A DNA stretch of 42,265 nt, from positions 1 to 42,265 of the forward strand of contig PMTR01000120.1 in assembly GCA_003167255.1 (NCBI GenBank). The letters run 5' to 3'. The notes beneath the pieces were generated by a model. The model was not told the origin of the DNA and did no database searches. It saw only the letters and a program-made list of their open reading frames with translations. Of the stretch, positions 26,867 to 35,275 are shown one piece after another. The stretch's first letter is position 1. Each line of letters begins with the position of its first letter. A program made the position numbers and the translations under genes. Origin of the DNA: Bryobacterales bacterium (GTDB lineage: Bacteria > Acidobacteriota > Terriglobia > Bryobacterales > Bryobacteraceae).

Positions 26867-27208
26867 GTGCTCGACGTTCGGGAATACATCAACACCGCTG
26901 GACGAAGCCCCTTTACGAAGTGGCTGCGTGCACTCAACGTTCAAGCCGCGGCGAAGGTAGCAACGGCGCTTGAACGCATTGCGGAAGGCAACCTGTCCAA
27001 CGTCAAGACGGTCGGTAGCGGCGTTCTCGAATACAAGGTTGATTTTGGCCCCGGCTACCGCATTTACTTCGGGCGGGACGGTGGCCGGCTTGTGATTCTG
27101 CTCGCCGGCGGCATGAAGAAGCGCCAGCAGGAAGACATCCGCCAGGCAAAGGCGAATTGGGAAGACTACCGGAACAGGAAGACTCAGGAAAAAACACGAT
27201 GCCACTGA
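26867..27208 (+). CDS. RelE/HigB-type toxin of a toxin-antitoxin pair
   Basis: A 113-aa protein of the 'addiction module killer' RelE-like family. It has the typical order: N-terminal helices (SPFTKWLRALNVQAAAKVAT), then beta-strands with GVLEYKVDFGPGYRIYFGRD and the motif LVILLAGGMKKRQQEDIRQA. Such toxins are ribosome-associated mRNA endonucleases that stop translation until neutralised. The gene starts with GTG and comes before the antitoxin, as in HigBA systems; the two genes overlap by 10 bases, giving translational coupling. Arg/Lys residues of the active surface (GYRIYF, KKR) are present, so it may be active. Confidence 0.88.
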   Translation: MLDVREYINTAGRSPFTKWLRALNVQAAAKVATALERIAEGNLSNVKTVGSGVLEYKVDFGPGYRIYFGRDGGRLVILLAGGMKKRQQEDIRQAKANWEDYRNRKTQEKTRCH

Positions 27209-27519
27209 CCAAAGATTTTCGCGAAACGATCCGCGAACGCGCCCAACGGGAACCGCGATTCCGCAAGGCGTTGCTTCGTGAAGCAATCGAGCTCATGCTC
27301 TCCGGCGACGAGAAGACGGGCCGCGCGATCCTGCGCAACTATATCAACGCCACAGTCGGCTTTCGGCAGTTGGAGGACGCGACATCCATCCCGGCCAACA
27401 GCCTCATGCGGATGTTTGGGCCGAATGGCAACCCCTCGGCCAAGAACTTGTTTGGCGTCCTCGCTCATCTCCAGGCGCAGGAAGGCGTGAACTTTGAGAT
27501 ACGTCCTCGCCGCGGTTGA
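27199..27519 (+). CDS. HigA-like antitoxin with helix-turn-helix
   Basis: A 106-aa protein beginning MPLTKDFRETIRERA, with a central helix-turn-helix segment (TVGFRQLEDATSIPANSLMR) followed by MFGPNGNPSAKNLFGVLAHL, the usual layout of antitoxins paired with RelE/HigB-like toxins. It should bind and neutralise the toxin and repress the operon, probably at the palindrome upstream of the toxin gene. ATG 27199 overlaps the toxin stop; an in-frame upstream start at 27157 lies inside the toxin gene and is rejected. Confidence 0.85.
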   Translation: MPLTKDFRETIRERAQREPRFRKALLREAIELMLSGDEKTGRAILRNYINATVGFRQLEDATSIPANSLMRMFGPNGNPSAKNLFGVLAHLQAQEGVNFEIRPRRG

Positions 27520-27712
27520 TACTCACTCACGGCTTGCGTCGTTGGTCGCTCTCCGCTGGGCGACTACCCGCGGGTGATCACCAGCCAAGCGGCGGTTGCA
27601 GCACTTCCGCGGTTGGCGACACGTCCAAGCGGAAGGCGGTTCCCCAGATGCAAGCGCGTTTGCCGGGAGGATTGCGAACGGGCCGGGCCCGCGGGGGCCG
27701 AAGCGGCGTCGA

Positions 27713-28693
27713 TCAGCTCAACGGTGAACCTGGCAACGCGAGCTCTTGGGTGAAGTAGCGAAGCACGTCTTCGTTCCAGACGAAGAATGCCTGAGCGATA
27801 ACGGTGAACGCGTCGCGATGTATGGGCTCGTCGGTTCGGAACACTTTTTCCCGTACGCCGAGTTTGCCACCGCTACGCACATGTAAGGAGTGCCGATGCC
27901 CGATCTCCTCAGGAGCGAATACTCGGAGAGCGCCATCGAAATGGGTGATCCTTTCGGAAGTGGGATCGTAGATTGCGTGCAAGTAGCGAGATGGCTCAAA
28001 GCCACAGGACTGTGCCTTCGGCACCTCCTCGGCGAGGAAGTGGATACCGTCAGGACGAGGTACCCAGCAGAAGTCCGTGAATTCGCTCTCTGGCCTGAGA
28101 CTACCGGGAAGCCAGCGACCGTGCTCGGGCTGACGCAAATGTCGAAGCCGCTCCCAATCGAGCGGCCTTCCGTACATCCACATTCTGTAAAACATCGCCG
28201 GGAACCGATCCTCCGGGCCGAACAAGAGCGGGTCCAATCGAACACTTGTTCGGGCATCTAGCTTTTGCGAATAGAGGGCGCCCAAAAGCCAGTAGCTCGA
28301 GTTTGGCGCCCCCGTCGTTGTAACCACGCCGAAGGCGTAGTCGTTTCGCAAAAGACGCGAGCCGTCATACTGAAATGCTGAAAGTGGCACTAGGTGATCG
28401 GCATCCACGGGCACATCCGCGATTGCGGGAAGATCGTACGGCGCAGGCCGCGGTTCCTGGACTTCGCGACGAACCAACATCAGCTTCCGACGCGCAATTT
28501 CTTTTGAAAGTAATCGCTCCGCAATCCATATTCTGGCTGCGCGGTCCGCGTCAAGGTTCCCGTCACAAAGGTGCCGGAACAGGGCATCTTTCTGGACCTC
28601 AAGCACTTCATCCTTGGAGATCGCGTCGAACAGGGAGTTTAGGCCGCATACCACAGCTTGGGCGCTGCCTCCATGGCCCTCGAAACATTCCAC
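27713..28693 (-). CDS. Hypothetical protein
   Basis: A 326-aa soluble protein with no family recognised. It has a leading helical part, then mixed alpha/beta segments such as PAIADVPVDADHLVPLSAFQ, GPEDRFPAMFYRMWMYGRPL and FTDFCWVPRPDGIHFLAEEV, and no signal or membrane segment. ATG 28693 overlaps the upstream small gene by 55 bases; a GTG at about 28654 (VVCGLNSLFDAI) would reduce this to about 16 and is an alternative. It lies in the 2.8-kb stretch bounded by 23-bp direct repeats, next to a toxin-antitoxin pair, so it is probably accessory DNA. Confidence 0.55.
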   Translation of the reverse strand: MECFEGHGGSAQAVVCGLNSLFDAISKDEVLEVQKDALFRHLCDGNLDADRAARIWIAERLLSKEIARRKLMLVRREVQEPRPAPYDLPAIADVPVDADHLVPLSAFQYDGSRLLRNDYAFGVVTTTGAPNSSYWLLGALYSQKLDARTSVRLDPLLFGPEDRFPAMFYRMWMYGRPLDWERLRHLRQPEHGRWLPGSLRPESEFTDFCWVPRPDGIHFLAEEVPKAQSCGFEPSRYLHAIYDPTSERITHFDGALRVFAPEEIGHRHSLHVRSGGKLGVREKVFRTDEPIHRDAFTVIAQAFFVWNEDVLRYFTQELALPGSPLS

Positions 28694-28833
28694 ATCGGCC
28701 CCTCTGGATCTGCGGCGAAATACTCGAAAACCTCGGATGGTACAGGAAGATTCATTTGAATACAGCTTACCGTCCTTTTAGGATCGAGGATCTGGAGGAC
28801 TTTCCAGGTGCCGATCAATCGGCCCGTGCGCAT
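28639..28833 (-). CDS. Small hypothetical protein upstream of 27713-28693
   Basis: A 64-aa frame (MRTGRLIGTWKVLQILDPKR ... PKLWYAA) in the same orientation as, and overlapping, the next gene. The overlap, the matching strand and the coding look of both suggest either a two-gene operon or one gene split by a frameshift near 28650. Nothing can be said about function. Confidence 0.4.
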   Translation of the reverse strand: MRTGRLIGTWKVLQILDPKRTVSCIQMNLPVPSEVFEYFAADPEGPMWNVSRAMEAAPKLWYAA

Positions 28834-29187
28834 CGCAAGCGCTGTGGCCCTTTCTGTCCCGTCCTGAGAGCACCCGCCACAGCAGGGCTGTTATAGTTGA
28901 CTCCCCAGAGCCGACGGCACTGCGATTTAGGGGGCAGGCACACTAGTCCCCAGAGGTCGGCTGTGTGCGATCGGCAAAAACTATGGCGTCAGGAGAGCTC
29001 TATCGCTAGACCGACACATGTCAGCAGTGGGCGTGTTGCGGCAACTTGCCAGCATTTCGGCCCAATACTGTCGCCAAGCCAGACACTGATGTCCCCGCTG
29101 GAGGTACGGGCTCGCAGCGAGGTTATGGTTTGTTCGCGGCCAAGATATGGTTGAAGCCGCATATTCCCGAGCGTTGGTCACCGCGGA
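28834..29187. other. Intergenic region ending in the right 23-bp direct repeat
   Basis: No supported gene. Only the 23-bp repeat at 29158-29180 (partner of 26333-26355), seven bases from the lacI-family stop codon, was recognised. Confidence 0.45.
29158..29180 (+). repeat. 23-bp direct repeat, right copy
   Basis: CGCATATTCCCGAGCGTTGG followed by TCA, 22 of 23 identical with 26333-26355, same orientation. Confidence 0.7.
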
Positions 29188-30219
29188 TCACCCCCGCGGC
29201 GCCGCCGTCGATTCCCGCACGATCAATTCAGCGGCGACCTTGATCGACTCAGCCGACGGTTGCCCCAACATTAGTTTCAGAAGATTCTCCATGGCCATCC
29301 GACCCATCTGCCGCATGGGCTGCCGTACGGTAGTGAGTTGAGGCTGGGTATAGGAAACGAAAAACAGGTCGTCAAAGCCGACTAAGGAAATATCCGCGGG
29401 GACGCGTAATCCGTGCACGTGAATCGAGCGGAGCACTCCCAGGGCTGTCATGTCGTTATAGCAGAACACGGCCGTGGGCGGATTGGGCAGGCACAGCAGC
29501 TTGTTCATGGCCAGGGCGCCCCCTTCGGGTTTGCCATCGCCATGCACCACCAGTTCCGGCAGGAACGGCAGGGCGGCCTGCGCCAGAGCCTCGCGGTACC
29601 CCGCAAATCGTTCCGTGTCCGACTGGTGGCCGTACCGGTCTCCCACGTAGGCGATCCGACGATGGCCCAGACGGATCAGATGATTGGTGGCATCCCTGCT
29701 CGCTGGAAGGTTATCAATCATTACGGAATGAACGAACTGTCCGGGATGCTGGTTGTTAATCAGAACAATCGGCACCATCATTTCCGACAGCAGCGGAGTG
29801 TACAGCGCTCCCACGCGCGATGAGGTGACCACAATGCCGTCCACCCGTCTTTCGGCAAACGAATGCACTACGCTTTTTTCCCTGGTCGGATCGGCGTTCG
29901 AGTCGGCCAGAAACACTGAATAGCCACTATCGTTGGCGGCCATCTCGATGCCGATGACCACCTCGCTCACAAACGGGTCGGCAATAGTGGTGACCACGAC
30001 GCCAATCGTTCGGGTCTTTTGCGTCACCAGACCACGCGCGACGGCGCTGGGCCGATAGGCCATGTCCCGCGCGATCCGCCGGATTTTCGCGGCCGTTTTG
30101 GGATTGACTACCGGGCTGTTCTGCAGCGCGCGCGAAACCGTGGAATGCGAAACACCGGCCACGCGGGCAACATCTTTGATGGACGCCGGTCTGTGACGGA
30201 GCTGCTGCGTGGTGTTCAT
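29188..30219 (-). CDS. LacI-family transcriptional regulator of the inositol locus
   Basis: A 343-aa repressor-type regulator. The N-terminal HTH reads SIKDVARVAGVSHSTVSRAL, followed by the hinge helix (YRPSAVARGL) and a periplasmic-binding-protein-like effector domain (TIGVVVTTIADPFVSEVVIG ... ISLVGFDDLFFVSYTQPQLT). It is the last gene of the leftward inositol set, its ATG one base past the transporter stop, so it is co-transcribed with the transporter. It probably senses inositol or an early product and represses both divergent units. The ATG at 30219 is chosen over 30255, which lies inside the transporter gene. Confidence 0.9.
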   Translation of the reverse strand: MNTTQQLRHRPASIKDVARVAGVSHSTVSRALQNSPVVNPKTAAKIRRIARDMAYRPSAVARGLVTQKTRTIGVVVTTIADPFVSEVVIGIEMAANDSGYSVFLADSNADPTREKSVVHSFAERRVDGIVVTSSRVGALYTPLLSEMMVPIVLINNQHPGQFVHSVMIDNLPASRDATNHLIRLGHRRIAYVGDRYGHQSDTERFAGYREALAQAALPFLPELVVHGDGKPEGGALAMNKLLCLPNPPTAVFCYNDMTALGVLRSIHVHGLRVPADISLVGFDDLFFVSYTQPQLTTVRQPMRQMGRMAMENLLKLMLGQPSAESIKVAAELIVRESTAAPRG

Positions 30220-30220
30220 C

Positions 30221-31504
30221 TCAGGAGAATCGTGTGCGCTTCCACAAGAGCACACCGCACACCACCAGACACACCAGCGTGGTGACCAGCAAAACGGCCA
30301 TCCAGGGGAGATTCACCGCGACGGCCTGATGTTTGGCGCCGATGGCCAACCACACAAAGATTGCCGTCGCCACAGCCACAATCACCAGTTCCCACCAGTG
30401 ACGCTTCGGCTTTTCCTGGGCCAGCGGATCTTCGCCAAGATTGCTCGACGCCACGCGCGCCGGGTCAAGACCGTACCGTCTGCATTCCCGGTCCACGGCC
30501 GCTTTCCAAGAGGTCTGCTCGGATTCGGATGCCTTGGCTGAACAGATCGCGCCGGCCCCCGCGATCATGATGATCGAGCCCGCGAAGACCAGCACATGAG
30601 CCTTGAGACCTTGCCCGGCAAGTTCGCCGAATACCAGAACGCCCCAGGCCAGACCCCAGAGCTGGTTGGTGTTGGAGAGCGGAATGCCGCGCGCAATCCC
30701 GATGTACTTCGCGGCATACTGTTGAAACAGGTCGCCGACCACCCAGCAGAATCCGCCCAGAAAAAGCCAGAACAGCACGGGCCGCGCGGCCACCAGTTCG
30801 GCCATCACCTTATGCAACCCTCCGTCGCAGATCACCGTCAGGGTGCTAACCGTTGCCAATTCACCGAATGTGAATACGGTGACAAAAGAGAGCGGGTTCA
30901 TTCCGCTGATGTAAGCTTTCCGGTACGGAATGTACATGGTGCCCAACAGCAATCCGGCGGTGATCGCGGCTACGATCCCCAGCGTGGCGCCGCCCGGCAT
31001 GGTGTTTGCGTGCTGTGAAGTGGCATAGGCCAGCAGAAAAGCCCCGCCCACAATGGCCGTGGCGCCACCCACCACCCGTCCCCAGCCGGAACCACGCAGC
31101 TCCTTGAATAGCAGCCAGCCCCAGAACAATCCCACCAGGCTATTGATATTCCACAGCGGAAAGGCAATCGACAATCCGACATTTCGAACCGCGAAGACCG
31201 TCAGGGTATTGGCCACCGCCCACAACATTCCCGCGACGATCGCCCAGACGATCAGATGGGGCTTTTCACGAAGGTCCTGCCAGACGTAGCCGCTTCCTTT
31301 CAAAGCCATGGGCACGGTCCATCGCGCTACGAACACGCCCGCCACCATGCCGAGCGAAATCAAGAAAGGGGAGAAGCCGGCCGTCACCAGTTTGGTCGGA
31401 GCCTCGGCTGCCGCCAGCCAGGTGGCCGCCGCCAAACCGCAAGCTACTCCCAGCACGTGAAGGGAGTGCGTTGAACGCCTGGCATTCGATGGTAGGTCGC
31501 TCAT
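30221..31504 (-). CDS. GRP-type sugar transporter (probable inositol uptake)
   Basis: A 427-aa inner-membrane protein with about ten hydrophobic helices in the drug/metabolite-transporter-like fold of the glucose/ribose porter (GRP)/RhaT-like group: LGVACGLAAATWLAAAEAPT, MLWAVANTLTVFAVRNVGLS, AFPLWNINSLVGLFWGWLLF, IGIARGIPLSNTNQLWGLAW. A cytoplasmic linker and two further helices extend the C-terminus. Its place among inositol genes suggests an inositol or inositol-derived substrate (inference). The start overlaps the stop of the tiny upstream gene as ATGA, indicating translational coupling. Confidence 0.82.
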   Translation of the reverse strand: MSDLPSNARRSTHSLHVLGVACGLAAATWLAAAEAPTKLVTAGFSPFLISLGMVAGVFVARWTVPMALKGSGYVWQDLREKPHLIVWAIVAGMLWAVANTLTVFAVRNVGLSIAFPLWNINSLVGLFWGWLLFKELRGSGWGRVVGGATAIVGGAFLLAYATSQHANTMPGGATLGIVAAITAGLLLGTMYIPYRKAYISGMNPLSFVTVFTFGELATVSTLTVICDGGLHKVMAELVAARPVLFWLFLGGFCWVVGDLFQQYAAKYIGIARGIPLSNTNQLWGLAWGVLVFGELAGQGLKAHVLVFAGSIIMIAGAGAICSAKASESEQTSWKAAVDRECRRYGLDPARVASSNLGEDPLAQEKPKRHWWELVIVAVATAIFVWLAIGAKHQAVAVNLPWMAVLLVTTLVCLVVCGVLLWKRTRFS

Positions 31505-31611
31505 TTCACCAGTACCAGCACAACGATTCCGATGATCAGGACGATGATGGGCAACCACAAATGCGGGTCGGTGGCAATTGCCCGAGTACGCGACTGCTTC
31601 GAATTTTCCAT
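31501..31611 (-). CDS. 36-aa single-helix membrane protein
   Basis: A frame too short for usual gene callers: MENSKQSRTRAIATDPHLWL followed by a hydrophobic helix (PIIVLIIGIVVLVLV) and a terminal lysine. Its TGA overlaps the transporter ATG (ATGA), a strong sign of a real, coupled gene. An in-frame ATG at 31635 would give 44 aa; neither start has a well-spaced ribosome-binding site. It may be an accessory subunit of the transporter (inference). Confidence 0.6.
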   Translation of the reverse strand: MENSKQSRTRAIATDPHLWLPIIVLIIGIVVLVLVK

Positions 31612-31726
31612 GGTCGTCTGGGAACTCCCGGTCATTGTCGTTCTAATCGGCGATGGTTTGCAAGCTGGGCCCTTATCCGCCTGAAAGGATCACCCTGTAC
31701 GGTTCACCGAAAATCTATCAACGAAA

Positions 31727-31746
31727 CCGGCGGCAGAGACCGCCGG
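31727..31746. repeat. Hairpin repeat between iolG-like gene and transporter
   Basis: CCGGCGG-CAGAGA-CCGCCGG, perfect 7-bp stem, flanked by GAAA and CGCTAC. It lies in the 128-base gap after the second iolG-like gene. Confidence 0.6.
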
Positions 31747-31763
31747 CGCTACAAGGGACCGGT

Positions 31764-32798
31764 TCAGGCGGTCACGGGCCTGATATCTACTTCGCTCACC
31801 TGCACCGGCCGGCCCTCGTGGCACGAGAGCGTCGCGGCAAGGCTGATCCGCATGGCGGCGATGGCGTCGGCTCCGCTCAGCGATGGCGGCTGGCCCTTCA
31901 GCACCTTGTTCACGAAATCCTGGATCTGGGTGAGGTAAGCGCCCTCGAAACGCTGCATGAAATGCGGCACCACGTCATGCGTGATGCCTTCCTGCGTCAT
32001 CACCAGAATGGGCGTGTGCTGGAAATAGCCGATCTGGATGGAGCCCTTGGTGCCCCAAAGCTCGGTGCGGATATCGTAGCCGAAGACTGAGTTGCGGCTC
32101 AATTGCACCGAACCCAGGGTTCCGCTCTCGAAGACCATGTTGACAAGGGCGTTGTCAATATCGCCGACGGATTTCATTTCGGGGTACGCCAAAGCGCCGC
32201 CCACGGCGTGAACCGTAGCTACCTCTCCCATGAACATGCGGCCCAGATCGAAATCATGAATTCCCATATCCGCGATCAGGCCGCCCGAAACCTTGGGATC
32301 GCAAAACTCCAGCGGGGGACGGAACGGATCGCGCGAAGTGGAGATCATCACCACGGGAGTGCCGATGACGCCATCGTCCACTTTCTTTTTCGCCGCCAGG
32401 TAACCGGCATCGAAGCGGCGCTGGAAAGCCATATGGAAAAACACACCGGCCTTTTCCACGGCGTGGAGCATGTCGCGGGCGCCGTCCAGGGACAACGACA
32501 TGGGCTTTTCGCAAAAGATGGCCTTGCCACAGGCGGCGGCGGCCATGACCACTTCTTTATGAGTGCTGGTGGAAGTGATGATGGCGACCGCTTCTACATC
32601 CTTATTGTTGAGCAGGTCCAGATGATTGTCGTAGACTTTGACGCCGTCGAGTTCCCGGGCGAACTGTTCGCGGAGTTCGGCCTTATGGTCGGCAACGGCG
32701 ACCAGACGGGCATTGGGAACGCGCTGCGCCAGGTTGCGCGCATAGACGCTGCCCAGCCTTCCCAATCCAATCACACCTACATTCAGGAGACTTGACAT
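31764..32798 (-). CDS. Gfo/Idh/MocA oxidoreductase, inositol dehydrogenase-like (second copy)
   Basis: A 344-aa NAD(P)-dependent dehydrogenase. The N-terminal Rossmann motif is GVIGLGRLGSVYA; the catalytic residues of the IolG family are present: Lys98 in FCEKP, Asp177 and His181 in IADMGIHDFDLGRMF. It probably oxidises an inositol isomer (myo-, scyllo- or another) or a related keto-inositol. It overlaps the upstream iolG by 16 bases, so both are translated from one message. The two copies differ in many residues and likely have different substrates, for example myo- versus scyllo-inositol. Confidence 0.85.
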   Translation of the reverse strand: MSSLLNVGVIGLGRLGSVYARNLAQRVPNARLVAVADHKAELREQFARELDGVKVYDNHLDLLNNKDVEAVAIITSTSTHKEVVMAAAACGKAIFCEKPMSLSLDGARDMLHAVEKAGVFFHMAFQRRFDAGYLAAKKKVDDGVIGTPVVMISTSRDPFRPPLEFCDPKVSGGLIADMGIHDFDLGRMFMGEVATVHAVGGALAYPEMKSVGDIDNALVNMVFESGTLGSVQLSRNSVFGYDIRTELWGTKGSIQIGYFQHTPILVMTQEGITHDVVPHFMQRFEGAYLTQIQDFVNKVLKGQPPSLSGADAIAAMRISLAATLSCHEGRPVQVSEVDIRPVTA

Positions 32799-33829
32799 GT
32801 GGGCACTCCTTCGTAGATTTCCGACAGCTTTACCGGCCGGTTTTCCCGGGCGGATTTTCCGGCAGCCAGCGCAATCACCATGGCTTTGAGTCCATCTTCT
32901 CCGCCGACTGGAACGGGCGTCTGATTCACCACCGCATCCACAAACGCGCGCATTTCGCGCTGATAGGATTCCGCGTACCGCTCCAGGAAGAAGTTCAGGG
33001 GCAGAGCCGTATGGATACCGACGCGATCGCAGAGAATATGCGTGTCGGGGGTGTTGTTGGTGACGGTCACCATGCCTTCCGAGCCGAACATCTCCACGCG
33101 CTGGTCGTAGCCGTAGACGGCCTTGCGGCTGTTATCGATGACGGCAAAAGCGCCGTTCTCAAAAGTGAGGGTGATCACCGCGGTATCGAAGTCGCCGGCC
33201 TTGCCAATCATGGGGTCCACCAACACGGCGGCCCTGGTATAGACTTCGGTGACTTCGCTGCCCATGAGGTAGCGCGCCATGTCGAAATCGTGGATGGTCA
33301 TGTCCAGGAAGATGCCGCCGGACGCGCGGATGTACTGTTCGGGTGGAGGACCGGGATCGCGGCTGGTGATGCGCAGCACGTGCGGTTGGCCCACCAGGCC
33401 GCCGGCGATGGTCTCACGGACCTTCAGGAAGTTGGGGTCGAAGCGGCGGTTGAACCCCACCATCATGCGGACTCCGCGGCGGCGCACTTCCTGGTTGGCG
33501 GCTTGCACTTTTTCGATGGAGAGGTCGATCGGTTTTTCGCAGAAGATCTGTTTCCCGCGCGCGGCCGCATCCACGATCATCTGGTAGTGCAGGTTGGTTG
33601 GGCTGCAGATCACCACCGCGTCCACTTCGGGAAGATCCAGCAATTCTCTGTAGTCCCCGAATGTTTTCCCGATACCGAACCTGGCGGCAATCGCCTCCAG
33701 TTCCGCGGTGGCCACGTCGCAGACGGCCACCACTTCGGCGCCGGGAATTCGATTCACCAGGTTTTCGATGTGAATCTTGCCGATGCGCCCGATTCCTACA
33801 ACGCCGAATCGAAGCTTGCTGCGTTTCAT
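32783..33829 (-). CDS. iolG: Inositol 2-dehydrogenase-like (Gfo/Idh/MocA)
   Basis: A 348-aa dehydrogenase that oxidises myo-inositol to scyllo-inosose with NAD+, the first step of inositol breakdown. Rossmann motif GVVGIGRIGKIH (GIGRIG at 12-17), Lys99 in FCEKPIDLSIE, and Asp176/His180 in FLDMTIHDFDMARYL agree with the IolG family. ATG 33829 is supported by GGAGG seven bases upstream; the in-frame ATG at 33853 lies ahead of that site. First gene of the overlapping pair. Confidence 0.9.
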   Translation of the reverse strand: MKRSKLRFGVVGIGRIGKIHIENLVNRIPGAEVVAVCDVATAELEAIAARFGIGKTFGDYRELLDLPEVDAVVICSPTNLHYQMIVDAAARGKQIFCEKPIDLSIEKVQAANQEVRRRGVRMMVGFNRRFDPNFLKVRETIAGGLVGQPHVLRITSRDPGPPPEQYIRASGGIFLDMTIHDFDMARYLMGSEVTEVYTRAAVLVDPMIGKAGDFDTAVITLTFENGAFAVIDNSRKAVYGYDQRVEMFGSEGMVTVTNNTPDTHILCDRVGIHTALPLNFFLERYAESYQREMRAFVDAVVNQTPVPVGGEDGLKAMVIALAAGKSARENRPVKLSEIYEGVPTCQVS

Positions 33830-33912
33830 GCTAATGCCTCCTATGGTAGACACACCGCCAAGCGCGATGTGCCTGTTTCATGCACCGTACAGGTTACTGA
33901 AAAAGCATATTC

Positions 33913-33988
33913 AGCCGCAGATGAACGCAGATGGACGCCGATAAGTGGGTTGTCTTCCATCTGCGTTAATCGGCGTTCATCGGCGGCC
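33913..33988. repeat. Inverted repeat of the 'CCGCAGATGAACGCAGATG' type
   Basis: GCCGCAGATGAACGCAGATG at the left is mirrored on the right by CATCTGCGTTAATCGGCGTT...GCGGC. Arms pair imperfectly around AAGTGGGTTGTCTT. Repeats with this wording are known from many environmental bacteria. It lies between transaldolase and iolG. Confidence 0.7.
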
Positions 33989-34018
33989 AGTCTCTTGGAA
34001 GAGTTTTCCAGCATCCTA

Positions 34019-35110
34019 CTAGATTTTGTCCGGGTTTGGAACCATGCAGTCGCGGATCACGGCGCTCAACTCGGCGCCGGCCGCCAGGAATTGGCGCAAA
34101 GTTCGAGCCGTGGCCCCGAACGTATCGAAATCGTCTACCGAGATGCCGTTTTCCGAGTAGGCCCGGCCGAAATCGGCGAATTGATCCGTCAGTGCCCGGA
34201 CAATCTTCGGGTCCACCGGATTGTCCATCCGCGGAATGGGTTGGATATCGCTCGCGTTGTAGCGAAGCTGCCAGGCATAAGGCGGGGAAATCACCACGTC
34301 TCCGCCGATGAACTCGCTCCAGTGCATGTGGTTGCGGAAGGCGGCGGAAAGCAGGCGTAGGCGGTACCCGCGCTGCCGGTAGATGCTGTAGGCCTTCTTG
34401 AAAACCGCGACGCCGGCCCATTCCAGATAGCCGGGATCGATGCAAATGGCCTGCCTCTCCAGCAACACCTTCAGCCAGTCGTCCAGACGGCCGACCATGA
34501 TGGTGCAGACCGGGCCCATGGACCGGATGTCCAGGCCTTCTTTCTCGCGGCGCGCCAGACCGCGTTCCACGGCTTCGGCCACCGCGATTGCCTGGGGCAA
34601 AGTGAAAGAGACCGTCGCGTTGATGCTGATGCCGCGATAGGTGGCCTCTTCCGTGGCCGGAATGCCGGCCCGCGTCGCCGGGATCTTCACGATCATGTTG
34701 GGCGCCAGTTGGCTGAAGCCAACGGCTTGCTCCACGATAGCCCGCGGGTTCCGGTAGAATCGCGGATCGGTCTGTATGGAAAGGCGGCCGTTACGGCCTC
34801 CCTGAGCGTCGAAGATCGGCTTCAGAACCCCGGCGCCTTTGACGGACATCTCTTCTACGATCTTCCAGCCAATCTGGTCCTCGGTGGCTGTGGGCATTTC
34901 CTGAAGCAGCGCCTCAATCCGGCCGCGCCACAGCGGCATCTGCCTTTTCAGGATGGAAAGGGCGATCACCGGGTTGCAGGTGGCTCCCACGGCGCCATGC
35001 TCGATGGAATAAGCCAATTCGTCGAGGGCCGCGGAATCGTTCCACAAACACGTGGGCGTGGTCTGCGTCATTTGGAAAAGGAGGCTCTTGTAGGAAGCGA
35101 CGGACTCCAT
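34019..35110 (-). CDS. Transaldolase-family protein in the inositol cluster
   Basis: A 363-aa member of the transaldolase superfamily of class I aldolases (TIM barrel). Visible landmarks: Asp25 (CLWNDSAAL), GATCNPVIA, the Schiff-base Lys142 (NMIVKIPATRAG), Thr166 (SINATVSFT) and AAFRNHMHWSEFIGGDVVIS. Three positions depart from E. coli transaldolase B: Gln113 in place of Glu96 (as in fructose-6-phosphate aldolase), Met205 in place of Phe178, and Ala257 in place of Ser226; Arg259 is kept. It is longer than TalB (317 aa). Divergent from iolB and upstream of iolG, it stands where a kinase (IolC) and aldolase (IolJ) would be expected. Ordinary transaldolase activity remains possible. The ATG has GGAG upstream. 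Confidence 0.85.
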   Translation of the reverse strand: MESVASYKSLLFQMTQTTPTCLWNDSAALDELAYSIEHGAVGATCNPVIALSILKRQMPLWRGRIEALLQEMPTATEDQIGWKIVEEMSVKGAGVLKPIFDAQGGRNGRLSIQTDPRFYRNPRAIVEQAVGFSQLAPNMIVKIPATRAGIPATEEATYRGISINATVSFTLPQAIAVAEAVERGLARREKEGLDIRSMGPVCTIMVGRLDDWLKVLLERQAICIDPGYLEWAGVAVFKKAYSIYRQRGYRLRLLSAAFRNHMHWSEFIGGDVVISPPYAWQLRYNASDIQPIPRMDNPVDPKIVRALTDQFADFGRAYSENGISVDDFDTFGATARTLRQFLAAGAELSAVIRDCMVPNPDKI

Positions 35111-35208
35111 AATTCTCCAAAAAGGTCCGAATGATTACGTGTGCAATCCGATCGTAGCCCCACCCAATCGACTCCGTCAAGAAGAAAATTGGCAAGCCAC
35201 ATGCATTC

Positions 35209-35262
35209 TTTACACTGCGCCCGCGCGAGATTATGATAATGCTGTTACACACGTGTTCACAA
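35209..35262 (+). promoter_or_regulatory. Promoter and operator candidate of iolBDE
   Basis: TTTACA (35209-35214) and TATGAT (35232-35237) are 17 bases apart, a strong sigma-70-type promoter. Just past the predicted start lies TGTTACACACGTGTTCACA, with the perfect 8-base palindrome ACACGTGT (35249-35256), a likely site for the LacI-family regulator. Divergent from the transaldolase gene. Confidence 0.55.
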
Positions 35263-35275
35263 AGGAGAAAAGTGA

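Noticed and set aside
32792-34360. 522-codon plus-strand frame across iolG and the transaldolase
   Set aside because: Antisense to two clear enzymes and crosses an intergenic repeat.
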